Source: Alitta virens (taxonomy: Eukaryota > Annelida > Polychaeta > Phyllodocida > Nereididae). From it: DNA of 64,000 nucleotides. This document shows, piece by piece, positions 62,511-64,000 of the stretch; the first letter of the stretch is position 1, and every line of letters starts with the position of its first letter. The translations under genes and the position numbers were made by a program. The DNA lies in contig OW028574.1 in the NCBI GenBank assembly GCA_932294295.1, forward strand, positions 13,278,215-13,342,214, written 5' to 3'. The notes below the pieces were generated by a model, which did not search any database, was not told the DNA's origin, and worked only from the letters and a program-made list of their open reading frames with translations.

Positions 62511-64000
62511 GTTATGCATATTTGCAATCTTTTGTTGAAAAGATGCATGTCGATTGCACATACATATTTATGATATATATTAGATAACTTTCTAACATTC
62601 ACCAAGGTTTATATTTTTTTAGTGATGGCAGTTTAAGCCCACTATAAGGTAGAAGCAGACAGAAGCAGCTGGCTTTTAGCCAATTACAGTTACAGCCAGG
62701 AATAGGTTGCTACAGCTGACTATAGTCTACCATATTTTATGAAACTAACTGTAGGTAGTAGGTTGGGTAGAGATTAGCAACTTGTTAACCACCTACATCA
62801 TTGGTTAATTTTGAGATCTTTATAACTTGCATTTAAACTATGCAACGTACAAATCACTGTGATATTAACTCTATCATCTTCTCAAACTTCTACATTACAC
62901 AGTTATAACTGCAGAGGCAGACCAGGGATTCTCAGAAATGCATCTTATGCTTCAAAGAGTTTCTAGCATCAAATTTCTGAGAAATGACATTTAGGCATAA
63001 CAAGTTTACTCTCACAACTCTGGTTTTGAGTGTTCGAATGTCAACATTAATTTGAAATTATGCTGAAGCATTAACCTCAAAATTATTTATTTAAGAGTTC
63101 GAAATGCTACCACAATATCAAAGGAACAGCATTGCTTTGTAAACAATATAAAGCAGTTTACATTAGTATTGGAGAACACACACCATTCTTTGCTGTCTGT
63201 AATTCTTTACTACAGAGCAGGCCCGCCTTAAGACAATCTTGCTTCGCAGTATTAAAGGACTATTATGTCGAAAAAAAAAATTCTATTTTTTATTTTCCAA
63301 ATTTTGTAAAACATAGCCAACAGCAGGCTGATGTCTATGTGACTATCAAAAGGCACCACTAGGCCATATTACTGTATTACTGTACTGTGGGACAGTATTA
63401 CTGTACTGTGGGACTCGAAATTAATGTCCATTGGCCACATTTTTTGTAATATTATTTAATAAGAATCATGCATTAATAAACTAGCAATAAATCAAACCCC
63501 TACTTTCCCATGCTGATGAAATTTTGTATTTATTAATTATACCGGTTTACTAAATTTCCCACCGGTAACTGGTGTTGTTTCTCTGTGACAATGACACATG
63601 GCCATAATGATGACAAAGAGGCAAATATATTTTCATAAAAAAGATAGACAACGCTGAGGTAATTGCTGCAGTGGGTGTTTTTGCCAGTGGGACAGTTTGG
63701 TATTGCCAGCATTTTTATCAAGTTGTACTGCTTCGTGCTTTTAATGAAAAATATAACCGAAAAACAAGTGGAGATTGGTTAAACCCCACTATAATTTTGA
63801 ACCTTACTGTATTATTTTTTAATAAGGCCACTGTCATTAAAGCTAATAACTATGCTACCAAGGCGGTTATGAATGTGTGGTAAAATGAAACATTATACAA
63901 GGCAGTTCTAGACCTAAAAGAAGAAAGCACATGTAGCCATTTTGACTGGTCAATTTGGCAATTATTTGAGCCATCCTATGAATGTGCCCCAGGACCAGGG
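62511..64000. other. Gene-free right end
   Basis: No gene or clear repeat is recognised. A direct repeat of TACTGTACTGTGGGAC (about 63376-63413) is the only local structure noted. Frames are under 80 codons. Confidence 0.4.

Overview
This is a 64 kb piece of an animal nuclear genome. It is AT-rich overall, with spliced genes, long stretches without coding sequence, tRNA-derived SINEs, LINE remnants, MITEs and microsatellites. There are no operons, no CRISPR array and no rRNA. The gene content and repeats suit a marine invertebrate; a hemichordate-like deuterostome is my guess, but nothing in the window proves a phylum.

Only two intact protein-coding genes can be supported. (1) On the + strand at 5.1-10.5 kb is a two-exon gene for a secreted, probably membrane-anchored protein with a somatomedin B domain. 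It has a TATA box, a 13-codon signal-peptide exon, a phase-1 intron of about 3.5 kb and one large exon holding the SMB domain, a cysteine-rich ectodomain and a hydrophobic C-terminal tail. (2) On the - strand at 26.2-27.5 kb is a single coding exon for a type II membrane mannosyltransferase-like enzyme of family GT15 (the yeast Kre2/Mnt1 family), with a non-coding 5' exon implied upstream.

Mobile DNA makes up much of the rest. Intron 1 of the SMB gene carries a 2.9 kb non-autonomous foldback transposon (5623-8530) with TTA target duplications and long terminal inverted repeats, PIF/Harbinger-like in style. A 5'-truncated, frameshifted LINE with reverse transcriptase lies on the - strand at about 20.4-22.7 kb. 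A second LINE 3' end sits between TAG microsatellites at 61.7-62.2 kb. A 142 bp hAT-type MITE with a perfect 8 bp target duplication is at 62.36-62.50 kb. At least four tRNA-derived SINE types are scattered throughout, one copy with a perfect 14 bp target duplication.

The remaining DNA is gene-poor. Its most unusual part is 41.9-48.4 kb, where a unit recurs four times in the same orientation every 1.6-2.1 kb and a short core is far better conserved than its surroundings. Other structures are a 57 bp-period minisatellite (29.05-29.48 kb), four degenerate units carrying opposed TCAAGGTCA-type half-sites (36.6-37.2 kb), a near-perfect 91 bp-arm hairpin (37.47-37.67 kb), a CRE/E-box cluster (14.70-14.78 kb) and long simple repeats. 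Several islands of more complex sequence resemble regulatory DNA of a developmental gene outside the window; this is inference only.
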